DNA of 64,000 nt from positions 59,853,756-59,917,755 of the forward strand of contig NC_088911.1 of NCBI RefSeq assembly GCF_963576675.1. Reading direction: 5' to 3'. Shown one piece after another: positions 22,833 through 34,885 of the stretch (the stretch's first letter is position 1; every line of letters starts with the position of its first letter). This stretch comes from Euphorbia lathyris. Lineage: Eukaryota; Streptophyta; Magnoliopsida; Malpighiales; Euphorbiaceae. Under the pieces are notes generated by a model. The model was not told the origin of the DNA. It saw only the letters and a list, made by a program, of their open reading frames with translations, and ran no database searches. A program made the position numbers and the translations under genes.

Positions 22833-23981
22833 GTGCGAAATTTCAAGTTCATGCGCAGTTCTCGAAGTTCAGGCATTCCACCAAAACCGCTAGACCCAGA
22901 AATTGAAAAGACTCTTAAGAAGAACAAGAAAAACAAAAACAAAAACAAAAACAAGACTCCAATAAAAACTAGAATTACTGAGCTAGAAGTTATGGCTACA
23001 CTTATGGATTACGCTAGGCCAGGAGTGGCCGGTGTAACGAACAGTATAGTTAGACCCTAAATAAATGCAAATCAATTTGAGATTAAGCCAGCATTGCTTA
23101 ATATGTTACAAAATAACGTAACATTTTACGGGTTACCTAACGAAAATCCTAACACCCATTTGACAAATTTCTTAGAAATTTGTGACACTTTTAAAATAAC
23201 AGATGTGACTGCGGAAGCAATCAAACTTCGCCTTTTTCCTTTTACTTTGAAGGATCGAGCCAAAGAGTGGTTAACTTCTATGCCAGCCGCAACATTTGAA
23301 ACTTGGGAACAATTAGCCCAAGAATTTTTATCAAAAAAATTTCCTTTAGCAAAAACCGCAAGAGTCATTAAAGAGTTAACATCTTTTTCTCAAAATGATA
23401 ATGAAACTCTTTATGAGGCTTGGGAACGTTTTAAAGAACTTCAACGTTTATGCCCACACCACCAATTGCCCGCTGAACTTTTAATGCAAACATTTTATAA
23501 TGGACTAAATCCTACAACTAGAGGTTCATTGGACGCTATGTCTGGAGGGTTATTCATGAAGAAAACATCAGCCCAAGCAAGAGAACTTCTGGAGGAAATG
23601 GCAATCAACAGCAGTATGTGGCCCGCGGAGCGTGGACACGTACCAATAGTGAAACCATCATCCTTAACTACGTCATCAGTTAAAGGTATAGTGAATCTTG
23701 ATCCAGTTGCGATGTTGCAAGCCCAATTTTCTGCCTTATCGCACAAAATTGATAGGTTTATGGCACCGTGTGATCCTAATGGTAAGCCAATCCAAACGGA
23801 TGTGGATTATGAAGGTATGAGCGAAATTGAACAGGTAAATTTTGTCCAAGGGCAAAACCAAACTAATAACCCTTACTCCAATACATATAATCCTGGATGG
23901 AGAAATCATCCTAACTTTAACTGGAGAGATAATAATAATGCTAATGCTAATCAAAATCGTACCACTAATTATCAAAATTAA
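22833..23981 (+). pseudogene. gag: Athila gag, interrupted by an in-frame stop
   Basis: Begins at ATG 22833 (or 22851) with a Lys/Asn-rich N-terminus (repeats of KNKNKNKN). It meets TAA at 23058-23060, and the same frame then runs open for 307 codons. That part has the Retrotrans_gag capsid signature: FYGLPNENPNTHLTNFLEIC, FPFTLKDRAKEWL, FETWEQLAQEFLSKKFP and LYEAWERFKELQRLCPHH. It ends in an Asn/Thr-rich tail at TAA 23979-23981. Pol continues in the same frame 54 bases on, so both stops interrupt what is normally one gag-pol frame. Confidence 0.88.
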
Positions 23982-24035
23982 TCAAGAGATACGATTAGCA
24001 CTTTATCTTCTAAAATCGACAAATTTATTGATGCT

Positions 24036-27000
24036 ATGAGCGGAAAAATAAGTAATCACGACGATGGTTTTAAACGGATCGAGAATAAATTCGATCAGCT
24101 TATTAAAAACCAATCATCTAGCATCCATAATTTGGAGGTTCAAATTGGACAACTCGCTAAATCAATTCCATCCCGCAAAGAGGGAAGTCTTCCCAGCCAT
24201 ACGAAAGAAAATCCGAAAGAGCATGTAAAGGCTATCACTCTTCGTTCAGGGAAAAATTACTTAGGTCCGGAAATGCCCGGAAATTCAACTTTACCAGGAA
24301 CTGATTTACCAAAGTCCAAAGAAGACACATTAAATCAAAAAGATGCACAAATTGACTCTAGTACAAAAACTTTTGTACCCAAACCACCTTTTCCACACAA
24401 AGTCCGCAATAAGGACTATGACAAACAACTTTTAACATTTTTAGACAAACTTAAAAATTTGCATATTAATTTGACGTTTATGGATGCGATTACGCAAATA
24501 CCCAATTATGGTAAATTCCTCAAAGATTTAATTTCAAAGAAAATCAGTTGGGAAGGAATTTCATCCATTTCACTAACCGAAGATTGTAGTTCAATTGTGT
24601 CAAGTAATTTGCCCACCAAACTCAAAGATCCCGGATGTTTTACCATTCCGTGTAAATTGGGAGATATTGAATTCCCAAGTTGTCTTTGTGATTTAGGAGC
24701 AAGCATAAACTTGATGCCATTATCAATTTTCAATAAGTTAGGCTTAGAAGAAGATATCAAACGTACCAATATGGTTTTGCAATTAGCGGATCAAACCACT
24801 AAAATACCATATGGTATAATCGAGGATGTTTTAGTTAAAGTTGACAAATTTATTTTTCCTACCGATTTCGTGATATTAGATTTTGCCTATGACGTTAATT
24901 GTCCGCTAATCTTTGGTAGACCGTTTATGAACACGGGACGTGCTCTAGTTGATGTGTCGGAAAGGAAAGTAGTTTTACGAATAGGAGACGATAAGATTGA
25001 GTTTGATATGAACCAAACGATGAAATATCCTATGGAGGATTTCGCTTGTATGAAACTTGATTTAGTTGAAGAATGTGTAAATGACATTGTTCAAAAAGAA
25101 GAAATAATAGAACCTATAATGAGTGAGGAATTAGAAGATAAGGACCCAGAGCCTTTGATTCGAGAAGATGGACCAGTTCCGCCTTCAATTATAGTTCCAC
25201 CTAAATTAGAACTTAAAGAATTACCAAGTCATTTGAGGTACGCTTTCTTAGGCGAAGGCGATTCTCTACCTATAATTATCTCTAACAAATTAACACAGGT
25301 TCAAGAAGAGAAATTGAAAGAAGTTGTTAGAAATAGGATAGGAAGTATGGGTTGGCAAATTTCAGACTTAAAAGGTATTAATCCGAGCATTGTAATGCAC
25401 AGAATTCACTTAGAAGAAGATAAGCCGCCTAAAGCGGATAGACAAAGACGCCTAAATCCGAATATGAAAGAAGTAGTAAAAAACGAGATTACTAAACTTC
25501 TAGACAATGGAATCATTTATCCTATTTCGGATAGTGAATGGGTTAGTCCAATCCATTGTGTACCTAAAAAGGGAGGCATAACAGTTGTAAGGAATGACGA
25601 AGGGGAATTAATACCTACACGAACCACCACCGGTTGGAGGGTTTGTATAGACTATAGGAACCTTAATAAAGCAACTAGGAAAGATCATTTTCCTCTACCT
25701 TTCATTGATCAAATGATCGAAAGAATATCTAGTCATGCTTTCTATTATTTTATAGACGGTTACTCCGGATTCTTTCAAATATACATTTACCCGGATGACC
25801 AAGATAAAACAACCTTCACATGTCCTTACGGAACATTTGCATATAGGAGAATGCCCTTTGGTCTATGTAACGCACTTGCAACATTTCAACGTTGTATGAC
25901 TGCAGTTTTTAATGATTTCATTGAAGATATCATGGAAGTTTTTATGGATGATTTTTCAGTTTATGGAGATTCTTTCGATTCATGCCTAAAAAACTTGGAT
26001 AAAGTTTTGTCTAGGTGTGAAGAAACAAATTTAGTATTAAACTGGGAAAAATGTCATTTCATGGTTGATGAAGGAATTGTTTTAGGTCACAAAATTTCTG
26101 AAAAAGGATTAGAAGTGGATAGAGCAAAAACTTCTGTGATAGAAAAATTACCCCCTCCAACTACTGTTAAGGGAGTAAGGTCATTTTTAGGACATGCAGG
26201 TTTTTACAGGAGATTTATTAAAAATTTCTCTATAATTTCCAAACCACTTACTAATTTACTCATGAAAGATTCAACCTTTGATTTTAATGAAGATTGCGTT
26301 AAAGCTTTCGAAACATTGAAAACAGCTTTAGTCAGTGCACCTATTATTTCTAAACCCGATTGGGATTTACCTTTTGAAATTATGTGTGATGCAAGTGACT
26401 TAGCTGTTGGATGTGTTTTAGGTCAAAGGAAGGATAAGAAACTTCATGTCATTTATTATGCAAGTCACACATTGTCCGGTGCACAATTAAACTACACCAC
26501 AACAGAGAAAGAAATGTTAGATATAGTATTTGCATGCGATAAGTTTAGGTCATACTTGTTAGGTTCGAAAGTTATTATTTATACTGATCATGCAGCTTTA
26601 AGGTATTTATTCGCTAAAAAAGATGTTAAACCACGTCTAATTAGATGGGTTTTATTATTACAAGAATTTGATATAGAAATTAAAGACAAAAAGGGAGTCG
26701 AAAACCTTATCGCCGATCATCTATCAAGGCTCGAAGATGAAAACGGTCCTATAGGTGAAACTAACGGTATACGAGATGATTTCTCCGATGAATATCTCTA
26801 TCAAATTGAAAGTGTCATGTCACCATGGTACGCGGATTTTGCAAACTATCTTGCAGCCAATATTGTTCCAGAAGGATTAACTTTCCAACAAAAGAAGAAA
26901 TTCTTCTTTGACATTAAACAGTATTTTTGGGAAGATCCTTTTTTGTTCAGAACATGTGGTGACAGGATAATTAGGAGATGCGTTAGTGAAAATGAATATG

Positions 27001-28106
27001 AATCCATAATGTCGGAATGCCATTCTAGCTCTTATGGAGGACATAATGGAGTTAGTAAGACAGTAGCTAGAATATTTGAATGTGGTTTCTTTTGGCCTAC
27101 GATGTTTAAAGACGTCCGTTCATTTATTACTCGTTGTGATAAGTGCCAAAGAACAGGAAATTTAGGAAGGAAAGATAAGATACCCCTCACAACCATGTTA
27201 GAAGTTGAAGTCTTCGACATGTGGGGAATAGATTTCATGGGACCTTTTCCTCCTTCTAATGGTAAAACCTACATATTAGTCGCCGTAGATTATGTTTCAA
27301 AGTGGGTTGAAGCAATTGCAACCCCGACAAACGATTCTAAAGTAGTTGTTAGTTTTCTTGACGATATATTTTGTAGATTTGGTTGTCCTAGAGTCATCGG
27401 TAGTGATGGCGGTACCCATTTTATAAACCGAAGTTTTGATATACTTATGAAAAAATATGGAGTACGCCACAGCGTGTCGACGCCATACCATCCTCAATCA
27501 AATGGTCAGGCGGAGATATCAAATAGAGAACTCAAATGGATTCTAGAGAAAACAGTTTCATCTTCAAGAAAATACTGGTCTTGTAAACTCAATAATGCGT
27601 TATGGGCATACCGTACTGCATTTAAAACACCAATAGGAATGACTCCATACCGATTAGTGTATGGGAAAACATGTCATTTACCAGTCGAATTAGAGCATAA
27701 AGCCTATTGGGATATTAGGGAACTTAACTTTAATTTGCACCAAGCAGGTAAGAAACGTTTGCTCAATTTAAATGAGTTAGATGAGTTACGTCATCTATCT
27801 TACGAAAATGCGAAGATATATAAAGAAAAAGTGAAAAAATGGCACGATGCCAAGATTAAAGTCAAACACTTTAATATTGGGGATAAGGTGCTGTTATTTA
27901 ATTCACGACTTCGTTTATTTCCAGGAAAACTTAAGTCCAGATGGATAGGACCATATTTAGTCGTCAAAGCATTCGATTATGGTTCTTTAGAACTTGAAGG
28001 ACCTAACGGAGTTCGTTTCAAAGTTAATGGTAATCGATGCAAAATTTATTACGAAAATATTTCGAATATAGGAATTGAGTTCGTAACAAGATTATCTGAA
28101 GTATAA
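24036..28106 (+). CDS. pol: Athila pol polyprotein (protease, RT, RNase H, integrase)
   Basis: 1356 aa, in frame with gag and fully open. Protease at about residues 225-245 with [21 protein letters not shown] at about 480-720 with [48 protein letters not shown] and the FMDD active site ([11 protein letters not shown]). RNase H at about 780-910 with [18 protein letters not shown] and [10 protein letters not shown], then LIADHLSRL. Integrase begins with an HHCC zinc region ([25 protein letters not shown]), then [22 protein letters not shown] and [18 protein letters not shown] for the D,D,E triad. RT-RH before IN is Gypsy order. The listed ATG is internal; translation would come through gag. Confidence 0.95.
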   Translation: MSGKISNHDDGFKRIENKFDQLIKNQSSSIHNLEVQIGQLAKSIPSRKEGSLPSHTKENPKEHVKAITLRSGKNYLGPEMPGNSTLPGTDLPKSKEDTLNQKDAQIDSSTKTFVPKPPFPHKVRNKDYDKQLLTFLDKLKNLHINLTFMDAITQIPNYGKFLKDLISKKISWEGISSISLTEDCSSIVSSNLPTKLKDPGCFTIPCKLGDIEFPSCLCDLGASINLMPLSIFNKLGLEEDIKRTNMVLQLADQTTKIPYGIIEDVLVKVDKFIFPTDFVILDFAYDVNCPLIFGRPFMNTGRALVDVSERKVVLRIGDDKIEFDMNQTMKYPMEDFACMKLDLVEECVNDIVQKEEIIEPIMSEELEDKDPEPLIREDGPVPPSIIVPPKLELKELPSHLRYAFLGEGDSLPIIISNKLTQVQEEKLKEVVRNRIGSMGWQISDLKGINPSIVMHRIHLEEDKPPKADRQRRLNPNMKEVVKNEITKLLDNGIIYPISDSEWVSPIHCVPKKGGITVVRNDEGELIPTRTTTGWRVCIDYRNLNKATRKDHFPLPFIDQMIERISSHAFYYFIDGYSGFFQIYIYPDDQDKTTFTCPYGTFAYRRMPFGLCNALATFQRCMTAVFNDFIEDIMEVFMDDFSVYGDSFDSCLKNLDKVLSRCEETNLVLNWEKCHFMVDEGIVLGHKISEKGLEVDRAKTSVIEKLPPPTTVKGVRSFLGHAGFYRRFIKNFSIISKPLTNLLMKDSTFDFNEDCVKAFETLKTALVSAPIISKPDWDLPFEIMCDASDLAVGCVLGQRKDKKLHVIYYASHTLSGAQLNYTTTEKEMLDIVFACDKFRSYLLGSKVIIYTDHAALRYLFAKKDVKPRLIRWVLLLQEFDIEIKDKKGVENLIADHLSRLEDENGPIGETNGIRDDFSDEYLYQIESVMSPWYADFANYLAANIVPEGLTFQQKKKFFFDIKQYFWEDPFLFRTCGDRIIRRCVSENEYESIMSECHSSSYGGHNGVSKTVARIFECGFFWPTMFKDVRSFITRCDKCQRTGNLGRKDKIPLTTMLEVEVFDMWGIDFMGPFPPSNGKTYILVAVDYVSKWVEAIATPTNDSKVVVSFLDDIFCRFGCPRVIGSDGGTHFINRSFDILMKKYGVRHSVSTPYHPQSNGQAEISNRELKWILEKTVSSSRKYWSCKLNNALWAYRTAFKTPIGMTPYRLVYGKTCHLPVELEHKAYWDIRELNFNLHQAGKKRLLNLNELDELRHLSYENAKIYKEKVKKWHDAKIKVKHFNIGDKVLLFNSRLRLFPGKLKSRWIGPYLVVKAFDYGSLELEGPNGVRFKVNGNRCKIYYENISNIGIEFVTRLSEV

Positions 28107-28786
28107 TTTGTTTCGCTTTTCTAACACAACTTATTTTGTTTTCTTTTCTTTTAAATTTTTTCATTTTTAATTAATTATTAATTTTTTTTATTTTACACAT
28201 GTCATTTTTATGATTAGATGACTTTATATTATGATTTATATGCATAAAATATGTTTATTTCATGATTTTAGATTTGATTTTAGGAGATTAGTTCGAATTT
28301 GAAGTTTCAGGCGATTCTCTGTCGAGAATTTGGAATTCTCGGTCGAGAATTCTCCTTTTCAAAATTGTCCAAATAGGTAAGGTTTTTTCTGAACTTACCG
28401 AGAATATTTAATTCTCGGCCGAGAATCGGAAAATGGGTTTCGACGCCTGATTTCCGCAAGGAAATCAGCATGTTGCGACCGAGAATTTGCCATTCTCGGA
28501 TGCGACACGCGCTGTTTTTACACCATCAGACCTGAATCATCTTCAACCTATAGACAAACCCTTTCATAAACGAAAAATTAAGTTTCTTCAATTCAGAAAG
28601 GTATAATTTTATGCCTTTTCGCATCAAAACAACATCTCATTTCATCCTAAAATCTTATAAATAAGTCCTAGAGGATCATGGTTCTGTTACTTTCTTTTCA
28701 TCTTTGTCAGATCAATTTTCTGATTTTCTTCAAAACACCATTTTTCCCCCTGAGTTACAGACACATTGTTTCTTTAGTTCTTTACC
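28107..28786 (+). other. Spacer between Athila pol and first env-like ORF, with hairpin module
   Basis: AT-rich, no ORF. Around 28310-28511 it has the ATTCTCGG/GAGAAT motifs also found in the LTRs, ending in a hairpin (GCGACCGAGAAT at 28475-28486 pairing with ATTCTCGGATGC) followed by GACACGCG. The ORF ATG lies about 275 bp downstream. Confidence 0.6.
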
Positions 28787-29734
28787 ATGCCTACTAAACA
28801 CAAAACCTCAAAGAAAAATGCTGCTTCAAGCAACAAACGTCCAGACTTATCCAAACGATACGGTGCGCCCTTTCCTATTTTCAATCACGATGAAGGAAGG
28901 CGCTACTGGAGGCTCCGTTATACATTCTTTATTGGAATGTTATATATGGATGACTTCTTGAATGATAACCTTGGAATAAGCAATGACTTGAGTCGCTATT
29001 TGGAACGCTTAGGGTGGACAAAATTTGCCAAAATGCGATTTCCAATCATTGGCGATTGGATTCTGGAATTTTTCTGTACCGTTCGTTTCATTAACAAACG
29101 ACGGGTCCGTCTTAGTTTTCGTCGAGATGGCGAAATCTTTACTTTTGGCTATCCAGAGTTGCAGGCCTGGTTTGGTTTTCCCCCGAGGGATACAATCAAA
29201 CGTCATCCTGGCAAAGACATGACATCCACGGACATATGGAGAATGCTTACTGGTTTTTGGCGTTTCAATCCTCGACTCGCCTACAATCATTCCTTTCACT
29301 CCAACTCCATGCTGTATTTACACAAATTCTTGTGTCACAGTTTGTTCGGTCGCACATTTAGTAGTGTGGTCCGTGACGCCGATTTATATGTTCTTGGAGA
29401 TATATTCCAAGGAAATACAGTTGATTCTTCAAAAATTCTGATGGAGGGTCTTGTCGCCGCTTCTCGTTCCAAGGATAAAAAGATTGGGTTCGGAAATATA
29501 ATCTGTGGAATAATTCTCGGTACCAAGGGTACTATTGATGTTCCTTGGAGTGATGATGAATTCTTCCCGATGATAAATTATGAATTTTTAGAGTTTGAAG
29601 GACTCGTGAAACGTGTCTTTTGTGCAGGCCCGCATTTTCTTTCTGCACCGAAACGTCAAGCTTTCGTGCAGTTAAAAATTGACCACTATAGGGCCACAGA
29701 AATCCCGCTTGATAGGGATGATTATGTAGAATAG
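28787..29734 (+). CDS. Athila env-like ORF 1
   Basis: 315 aa from ATG 28787. The N-terminus is basic (MPTKHKTSKKNAASSNK). The body has alternating aromatic and basic segments: YLERLGWTKFAKMRFPIIGD, EFFCTVRF, RVRLSFRRDGEIFTFGYPEL, then FLCHSLFGRTFSS and LYVLGDIFQGNTVDS. This is the pattern of the hypothetical protein encoded after pol in Athila elements. I see no signal peptide and no convincing transmembrane segment, so 'env-like' is positional only. It is clearly related to the next ORF (shared GW, FG, LFGR and VDS landmarks) but lacks that ORF's acidic C-terminal part, so it may be truncated. Fully open. Function unknown. Confidence 0.8.
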   Translation: MPTKHKTSKKNAASSNKRPDLSKRYGAPFPIFNHDEGRRYWRLRYTFFIGMLYMDDFLNDNLGISNDLSRYLERLGWTKFAKMRFPIIGDWILEFFCTVRFINKRRVRLSFRRDGEIFTFGYPELQAWFGFPPRDTIKRHPGKDMTSTDIWRMLTGFWRFNPRLAYNHSFHSNSMLYLHKFLCHSLFGRTFSSVVRDADLYVLGDIFQGNTVDSSKILMEGLVAASRSKDKKIGFGNIICGIILGTKGTIDVPWSDDEFFPMINYEFLEFEGLVKRVFCAGPHFLSAPKRQAFVQLKIDHYRATEIPLDRDDYVE

Positions 29735-30730
29735 TTTAGGTTTTTCAAATTTTATTTTGTACATATTTTTCTTACTTTGTTGTAATTGAATTGTTTATTT
29801 TTATATTTTGTACATATGTGTTCTATTAATAAATTAACTTTTCTATTCATCTTAGTTCGTTTATTGCTTTGCTAATAGTTAAAAATATATTGGTTAAATG
29901 AAGATAATAATGTTTAGAATAATCTAATATGATTTCTTATTCAACACATAATCCCACTTCAAAAACTTAATTCATTGGATTCAATACATTAAGTTTTCAT
30001 TCAATTGATTAAATACATGCCTTTAATATGTATTAATATGCACTTAATATGATTCTTTTAACTTGTGTGCATAAATATGCATTAATATTTCATTAATTCT
30101 TCATATACCATTTATTTCCCTCTAATTCCAATTAATAAGGATAAACCTTTGGTTTTCCTTGCAATTAATGCTATTTATTTTAGTTTTTAAGTGCAGGTAC
30201 AGTTTATATTAAGTTTAGGACACAAATTACCAACAAAATTGCACAACCAAGTCAAAAGGCACCTAAAAAGCCATTTTTGACCAATTCTCTACCGAGAATT
30301 TAAAATTCTCTGTAAGTCCAGCGAAAACAGGCCGAATTCAGAGCAATTTGTTCTCTGAAATTCGCGTGCCGCGACCGCGGATCCGCATTCTCAGTCGCGA
30401 CACGCGACCTGCAGGCAACATTATTCCGAATTTTTGCCCTATTTCAAGCCTATTCCTATTCCTATTCAACCTCTACATCTCCTTATTTCACCCTATATAA
30501 ACCTACCCCTTACACAAACCTCACATCACCTCACTTTTTACCCAATCCCCTACTCTAAACTCTTCCCCATACATCACTTTCCCTCTTCCCAATTTATTAT
30601 TTACCCTCTCTTCTCTCTTTTCCATTCATTACCTCATTTTACAACTTCCAATTCATCTTCATCCTTTGCTCTTCTCTCTTTTTCACTTCTTCCTCTTCTT
30701 CTTTACACAACCCTAGCCACCACCATTACC
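29735..30730 (+). other. Spacer between the two Athila env-like ORFs
   Basis: AT-rich 3'-UTR-like sequence to about 30240, then a third copy of the GAGAAT/ATTCTC motif group with a hairpin (GCGACCGCGGAT at 30371-30382 and ATTCTCAGTCGCGACACGCG at 30387-30406). From 30430 to 30730 a C/T-rich leader resembles a 5' UTR. The ORF that reads through it is low-complexity before ATG 30731. Confidence 0.55.
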
Positions 30731-31947
30731 ATGCCTAGACGAAAGACTGTTGGTCAAAAACCTCCGGTTACGGAAGCTAATCGCCTTCGTATTCATTACG
30801 GAGCCTATTTCGATATCGAAACGGAGGAGGAAGCCGCTCGATTTCTTCACTTTTCCAATTCCAAGCGAGAGTTTGTCGATATGCATTTCCTTGACTTCGA
30901 TTCGATAAGAGCATTAAACTTCTCTACTAGAATTGATGCTTTTATTGAGGCTTTGGGTTGGCAAGAGTTCGTTTTTATGCGTTTTCCCCGTATTCATGAA
31001 TACGTGGTGGAGTTTTTGGTCACTTTGACCATGAACAAGAAGAAGACATCAATCTCTTTTAGGAATAATGGTGTGACTTACACCATAGATTATGAGGCAA
31101 TGGGAAACATGTTTGGTTTCCCTACTACTGATTTTTATGATAAGCCTAAGGATTTTGATAACGATTCTGTTTGGCAAACTCTTTCGGACCAAGACTATTT
31201 TAACTCCAAAAACACTTCAAGCAAGTTGATTAAGGACAATTGTGTGTTCTTCTTTCACAAATATTTGAGTTTTTCCTTGTTTGGTCGTGTTAAGAGTTCG
31301 AAGATTCAAGTTCGGGATTTGTTTGTTTTGGATAGTTTGTTTAAAGGTTTGAGGGTTGATAGCATTGGTATGTTGTTTGATAATTTGTTCCGTGCTTTGA
31401 GGGCTCATACAATTCAAGTCCCTCTCGGTAATTTATCACGGCTATTGTTTTGGGAGCACGGGGTGAATTGGCCGATTATGACATGTCCAACTACCATGGG
31501 TATGTTCCAATTTTGGACATCTTGGCGCTTGAGCGGGCTCACTTATTGCTTACTTCGGTTCCTCCCGTTTTTATTTCATATGCTTCCCGTATTGCCCATC
31601 TTTGTGGCACTATGGGTGGAGGAGCTTCAAGTTCTCAATTTGTAGGTACCGAAGAAGGAGGCGAGGCGGAAGGCGAGGAGGATGCACCGCAAGCTCAACC
31701 ACAACCCCAAGCACCTCAAGAGGATGATCCGGTGGATTTGCGGAGGATTTTGAACCAAATCAATTCCAATAATCGTCAAATGAATTTAAGAATTGATGAT
31801 TTGGTGGAGAATAACATGGTGATGAATGACAACCTCAATACTTTGAGGCACGAACATAGGTCTACTCGGCATCGGATGCTTTCATTTTTCCGTCGCCGAA
31901 ATGTGGATACTTCACCAACACCTCCGGATTCCCCGCCTAATGCTTAG
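30731..31947 (+). pseudogene. Athila env-like ORF 2, frameshifted
   Basis: The natural start is MPRRKTVGQKPPVTEAN at 30731, matching the basic start of env-like ORF 1. The first frame carries ALGWQEFVFMRFPRIHEYVV, SFRNNGVTYTIDYEAMG, LSFSLFGRVKSSKIQ and LFVLDSLFKGLRVDS, aligning with env-like ORF 1. At about 31440-31460 the similarity passes to another frame (31450-31947) encoding DMSNYHGYVPILDILALERA, a Gly/Glu-rich and Pro/Gln-rich acidic segment, then a short coiled coil rich in Asn and Arg. A small indel near 31450 breaks the ORF. The first frame runs on out of register to 31645. Function unknown. Confidence 0.78.
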
Positions 31948-33353
31948 GTTGTCTCTTTTATTTTTCTTGTTATCTTGTTAAGTTTGGTACAATATTTCTT
32001 TTTATGATGTTTGGTACAATTTTTAATTTTATGTTGAATGCTTTTTATTTACTAATATTCTATCTTTATTTCGTATGCTTTATTTCGTGCTTATTTTTCA
32101 AGATATCTCGATTTTTGCACCAATGAGGACATGGTCCAATTTAAGTGTGGGAGGAGATATACATATATCATTTTAGTTTTTAGCACAAATACTAAATGCA
32201 ACGAATAATTTTTATGCAAATGCAACATATATTGCAACACATTTTATTTCACACTATTTCTATTAACTTAACATTTTCATATGTTTATAAATTAATCATA
32301 AGTTAATATGATTATTATTTTTTAGGTTATCATTATCTATAGAAATAATATTTCTATACGGGTAATATTTTCAAAAAATTTCACAAATCTCCGATACGAT
32401 TTTAAGTAAAAACGTCTCGAGTGAATGTATTTAAGTAAAAAATTCTTTATATCAATCTCTATTTTATATCATGAAATTCATGATTCAATAAATCTTATTT
32501 TAAATTTTCAATTAGGTTTATAGGCATTAAATTGAACTAACAATTTTAGCTCGGTTTGATTTCGTCTTACATTAACGCCAATTGAAGTTTTTAAGGAAAC
32601 TTTAGCCATAATACATGTTGAATTTTAAGTCAATATAGGATGAATGTGCTATCTTTCTTTTTCCCAAGTTACAATTTAAATTTTATATTTCATATTAATT
32701 AATCAATTAGTTGAATTCTTAACTTTTGGCCACGATTGAGACCAACCTTATCACAATCGAGGTATGAAAGGGAAGAAAATTAAGTACCGCTTACTTTTGG
32801 CCACGGTTGCGGCCACCCTTATCACAATCGAGGTATGGAATGAATGTTTAAACAAAATAGTAAGTGTGTTTAAGCTTAAAGTAACGATTGCGTCCACCCA
32901 TGGCATGGTCGGTACCTCTTAAGCGAACATAAAATAAAAATACGTATAAGGTTACGATCAAGACCACCCTTATCTCGGGCGTAACTAAGTAAATAAATTA
33001 ATCCTAAGTACTTATTTAAATTTAATATATCTCATATATTAGTTTAGGTTTGGGAAAGGAAATTTTGTGCTTTGAAATGCCTTGAGACGAAAGACTCAAT
33101 AACATGCGTGCTTATATCGTCCCGAATACTTCAATTTTAAAATAAAGATACAAGACGAATGATATATCGCCTTTATACTAAGATAGTTTGATATTTTGCG
33201 TATAAATTTGCCATGCGAAGTTAGTCTTTTCGGCTTAACTAATTAAAAAAGATAATACAGAGATATATGTTTTATTTTCATACAGGGATTAGTTTAAAGA
33301 ATAAATTCAGTGAAATTTTGCTCGGGACTAGCAAAAGATTAAGTGTGGAGATT
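31948..33353 (+). other. Athila 3' non-coding region with polypurine tracts and tandem repeats
   Basis: No ORF. A purine tract TTAAGTGTGGGAGGAGAT at about 32142-32159 lies 200 bp after the last env-like frame. The primer-type tract AAGTGTGGAGATT at 33341-33353 adjoins the 3' LTR. Between 32728 and 32990 are four degenerate tandem copies of a roughly 75-bp unit with GGCCACGATTG and CCACCCTTATC. Confidence 0.65.
32728..32990 (+). repeat. Degenerate tandem repeat in Athila 3' region
   Basis: Four copies of a unit with landmarks TGGCCACGATTG, then GACCA(A/C)CCTTATC, then CAATCGAGGTA, at about 32728, 32797, 32879 and 32949. Later copies diverge. It may be structural or regulatory RNA; nothing more can be said from sequence. 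Confidence 0.6.
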
Positions 33354-34880
33354 TGTTAAGCCTAAAATATACCTAATATATCATCAATAATTACATCAAT
33401 ATTTGCTACGAATTTGTGCTATTTATACCTATTTAGAATACTTTTACGTTCGAATATGTTTCTTTCTTGCAAGGTACCTAAATATTTGGTAAAATCCAAA
33501 TAGGAACGAAAAGAGCTTAAAACAGAATAAAAACCTTACAAAAGGAGTTAAAAACGACGAAGATCAATTACACCTAAACGAGGACAAAAGACGAGGTCAG
33601 AAACAGAAGAAAATGTCACATTCTCGGTTGAGGAAACAGGATTCTCGGTAGAGAATTTTATGAAAGCCGCGACCGAGAATCTCAAATTCTCGATCTCGAC
33701 ACGTGTTTTTCAGCAGCTCCTTCCCTTCGTCCGAAGACCAAATAAATGCTCCCCCATTCTCGGCCGAGAATTGCCATTCTCGGTAAGTGCAGAAATTCCT
33801 CCAAGTACAATGAACACATGTTTAAATCAAAGAAACGCGTTCGTTCGGGTGGATAAAGATGTCCCTTCACAACGGATACGATCCTTCACAATGGACACGA
33901 CACTTCAACCACGACTCTTCAACATCTATAAATAAAGAGTTGATGGAGAGTTGAAAAGATATAGAAGAAAGAGATTAGTATAGAATTTATGCAGAAATTC
34001 CGAGTCAAGTGATTCAGAATTTAGATTTCATTTCTGTAAAAAAGCAATATGATGTACACACATTGTTTATTCAATAATAACAAACACAGTAGCGTTTATA
34101 TTTGTTCATATTAGTTTACATTTTGGTAGTAGATAGACCAGTCTCTATTCCGAAGATTCAGCGAGAAGATTGAGTAGAGAATCCGCCCCTGAGCCTGACA
34201 AACTCTAACGAAACCCAGAGAAAGGATTGACAACCTGTTCACTTGCACACCGTCGAATGTTTTCATGCTCCTTGTTCTCTGTAAACTTGTATCAATTTAT
34301 ATTTCATCTAATAAAGTCCGTTCTATTCGATAGATTTTCATGCAGCACTTTGGTAAAGGATCCGAAGTGGATTGCCGGTGTTTTCATTAAAACGTAGTTT
34401 AATTCAAAATCTTTACAAGGAAACTTTGTTGAACACTTAGACAAATTATTATCTCGGTAGAGTTTTAATTTGGTTAAGGTAGCGATCTAACCCGGCCGTA
34501 GGAGGATTGACTACAGTTCAAAGCCTAAAAATTAGAGGTTCCGTCATTTATTTCATCGTTATAATTTATACAAAGTTTAAAGTTGTTTTCTTTGCTTAAT
34601 GCAAACGAATACATTTGTTTACTTTTCTAAAGAACTAAACAATCCTGTTTTGTAAATTCATTCCTAAATCAGAAGTATTTTCTAACATCTTTATACTCTA
34701 ATCTAATTCTCATTCTAGCAGTTTCAAAACCAATTCCGATTTAACGATTTTCCATATTATAAATCTTAAAAGTATATTTAACCAATTCAAAATAAGTTTT
34801 TGTTAAAAAACGTTCCCTGTGGGATCGATATCTTTTATTACTACAAGCGTATACCGTGCACTTGCGGAAATCGCTCAACA
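33354..34880 (+). repeat. Athila 3' LTR
   Basis: 1527 bp, direct copy of 21134-22659 with roughly 25 substitutions and one 1-bp indel by eye. It ends CTCAACA, followed by the AATTT target duplication. Confidence 0.94.
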
Positions 34881-34885
34881 AATTT

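Larger units (their letters stand above)
21134..34880 (+). mobile_element. Athila-type Ty3/Gypsy LTR retrotransposon, 13.7 kb
   Basis: Direct LTRs 21134-22659 and 33354-34880 (TGTTAAGCC...CTCAACA) are flanked by AATTT at 21129-21133 and 34881-34885. Removing the element and one AATTT restores sequence collinear with the related copy near 43470. Order: LTR, Asp-tRNA-type primer site TGGCGCCATTGCCGGGGA, gag, pol (PR-RT-RH-IN, Gypsy order), two env-like ORFs, a long AT-rich 3' region, polypurine tract, LTR. The [11 protein letters not shown] protease signature and the long 3' region with ORFs identify Athila-like elements. LTRs differ by roughly 25 substitutions by eye (about 98% identity), so insertion is recent. 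Two stops in gag and a frameshift in the second env-like ORF mean this copy is probably not autonomous. Confidence 0.94.
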
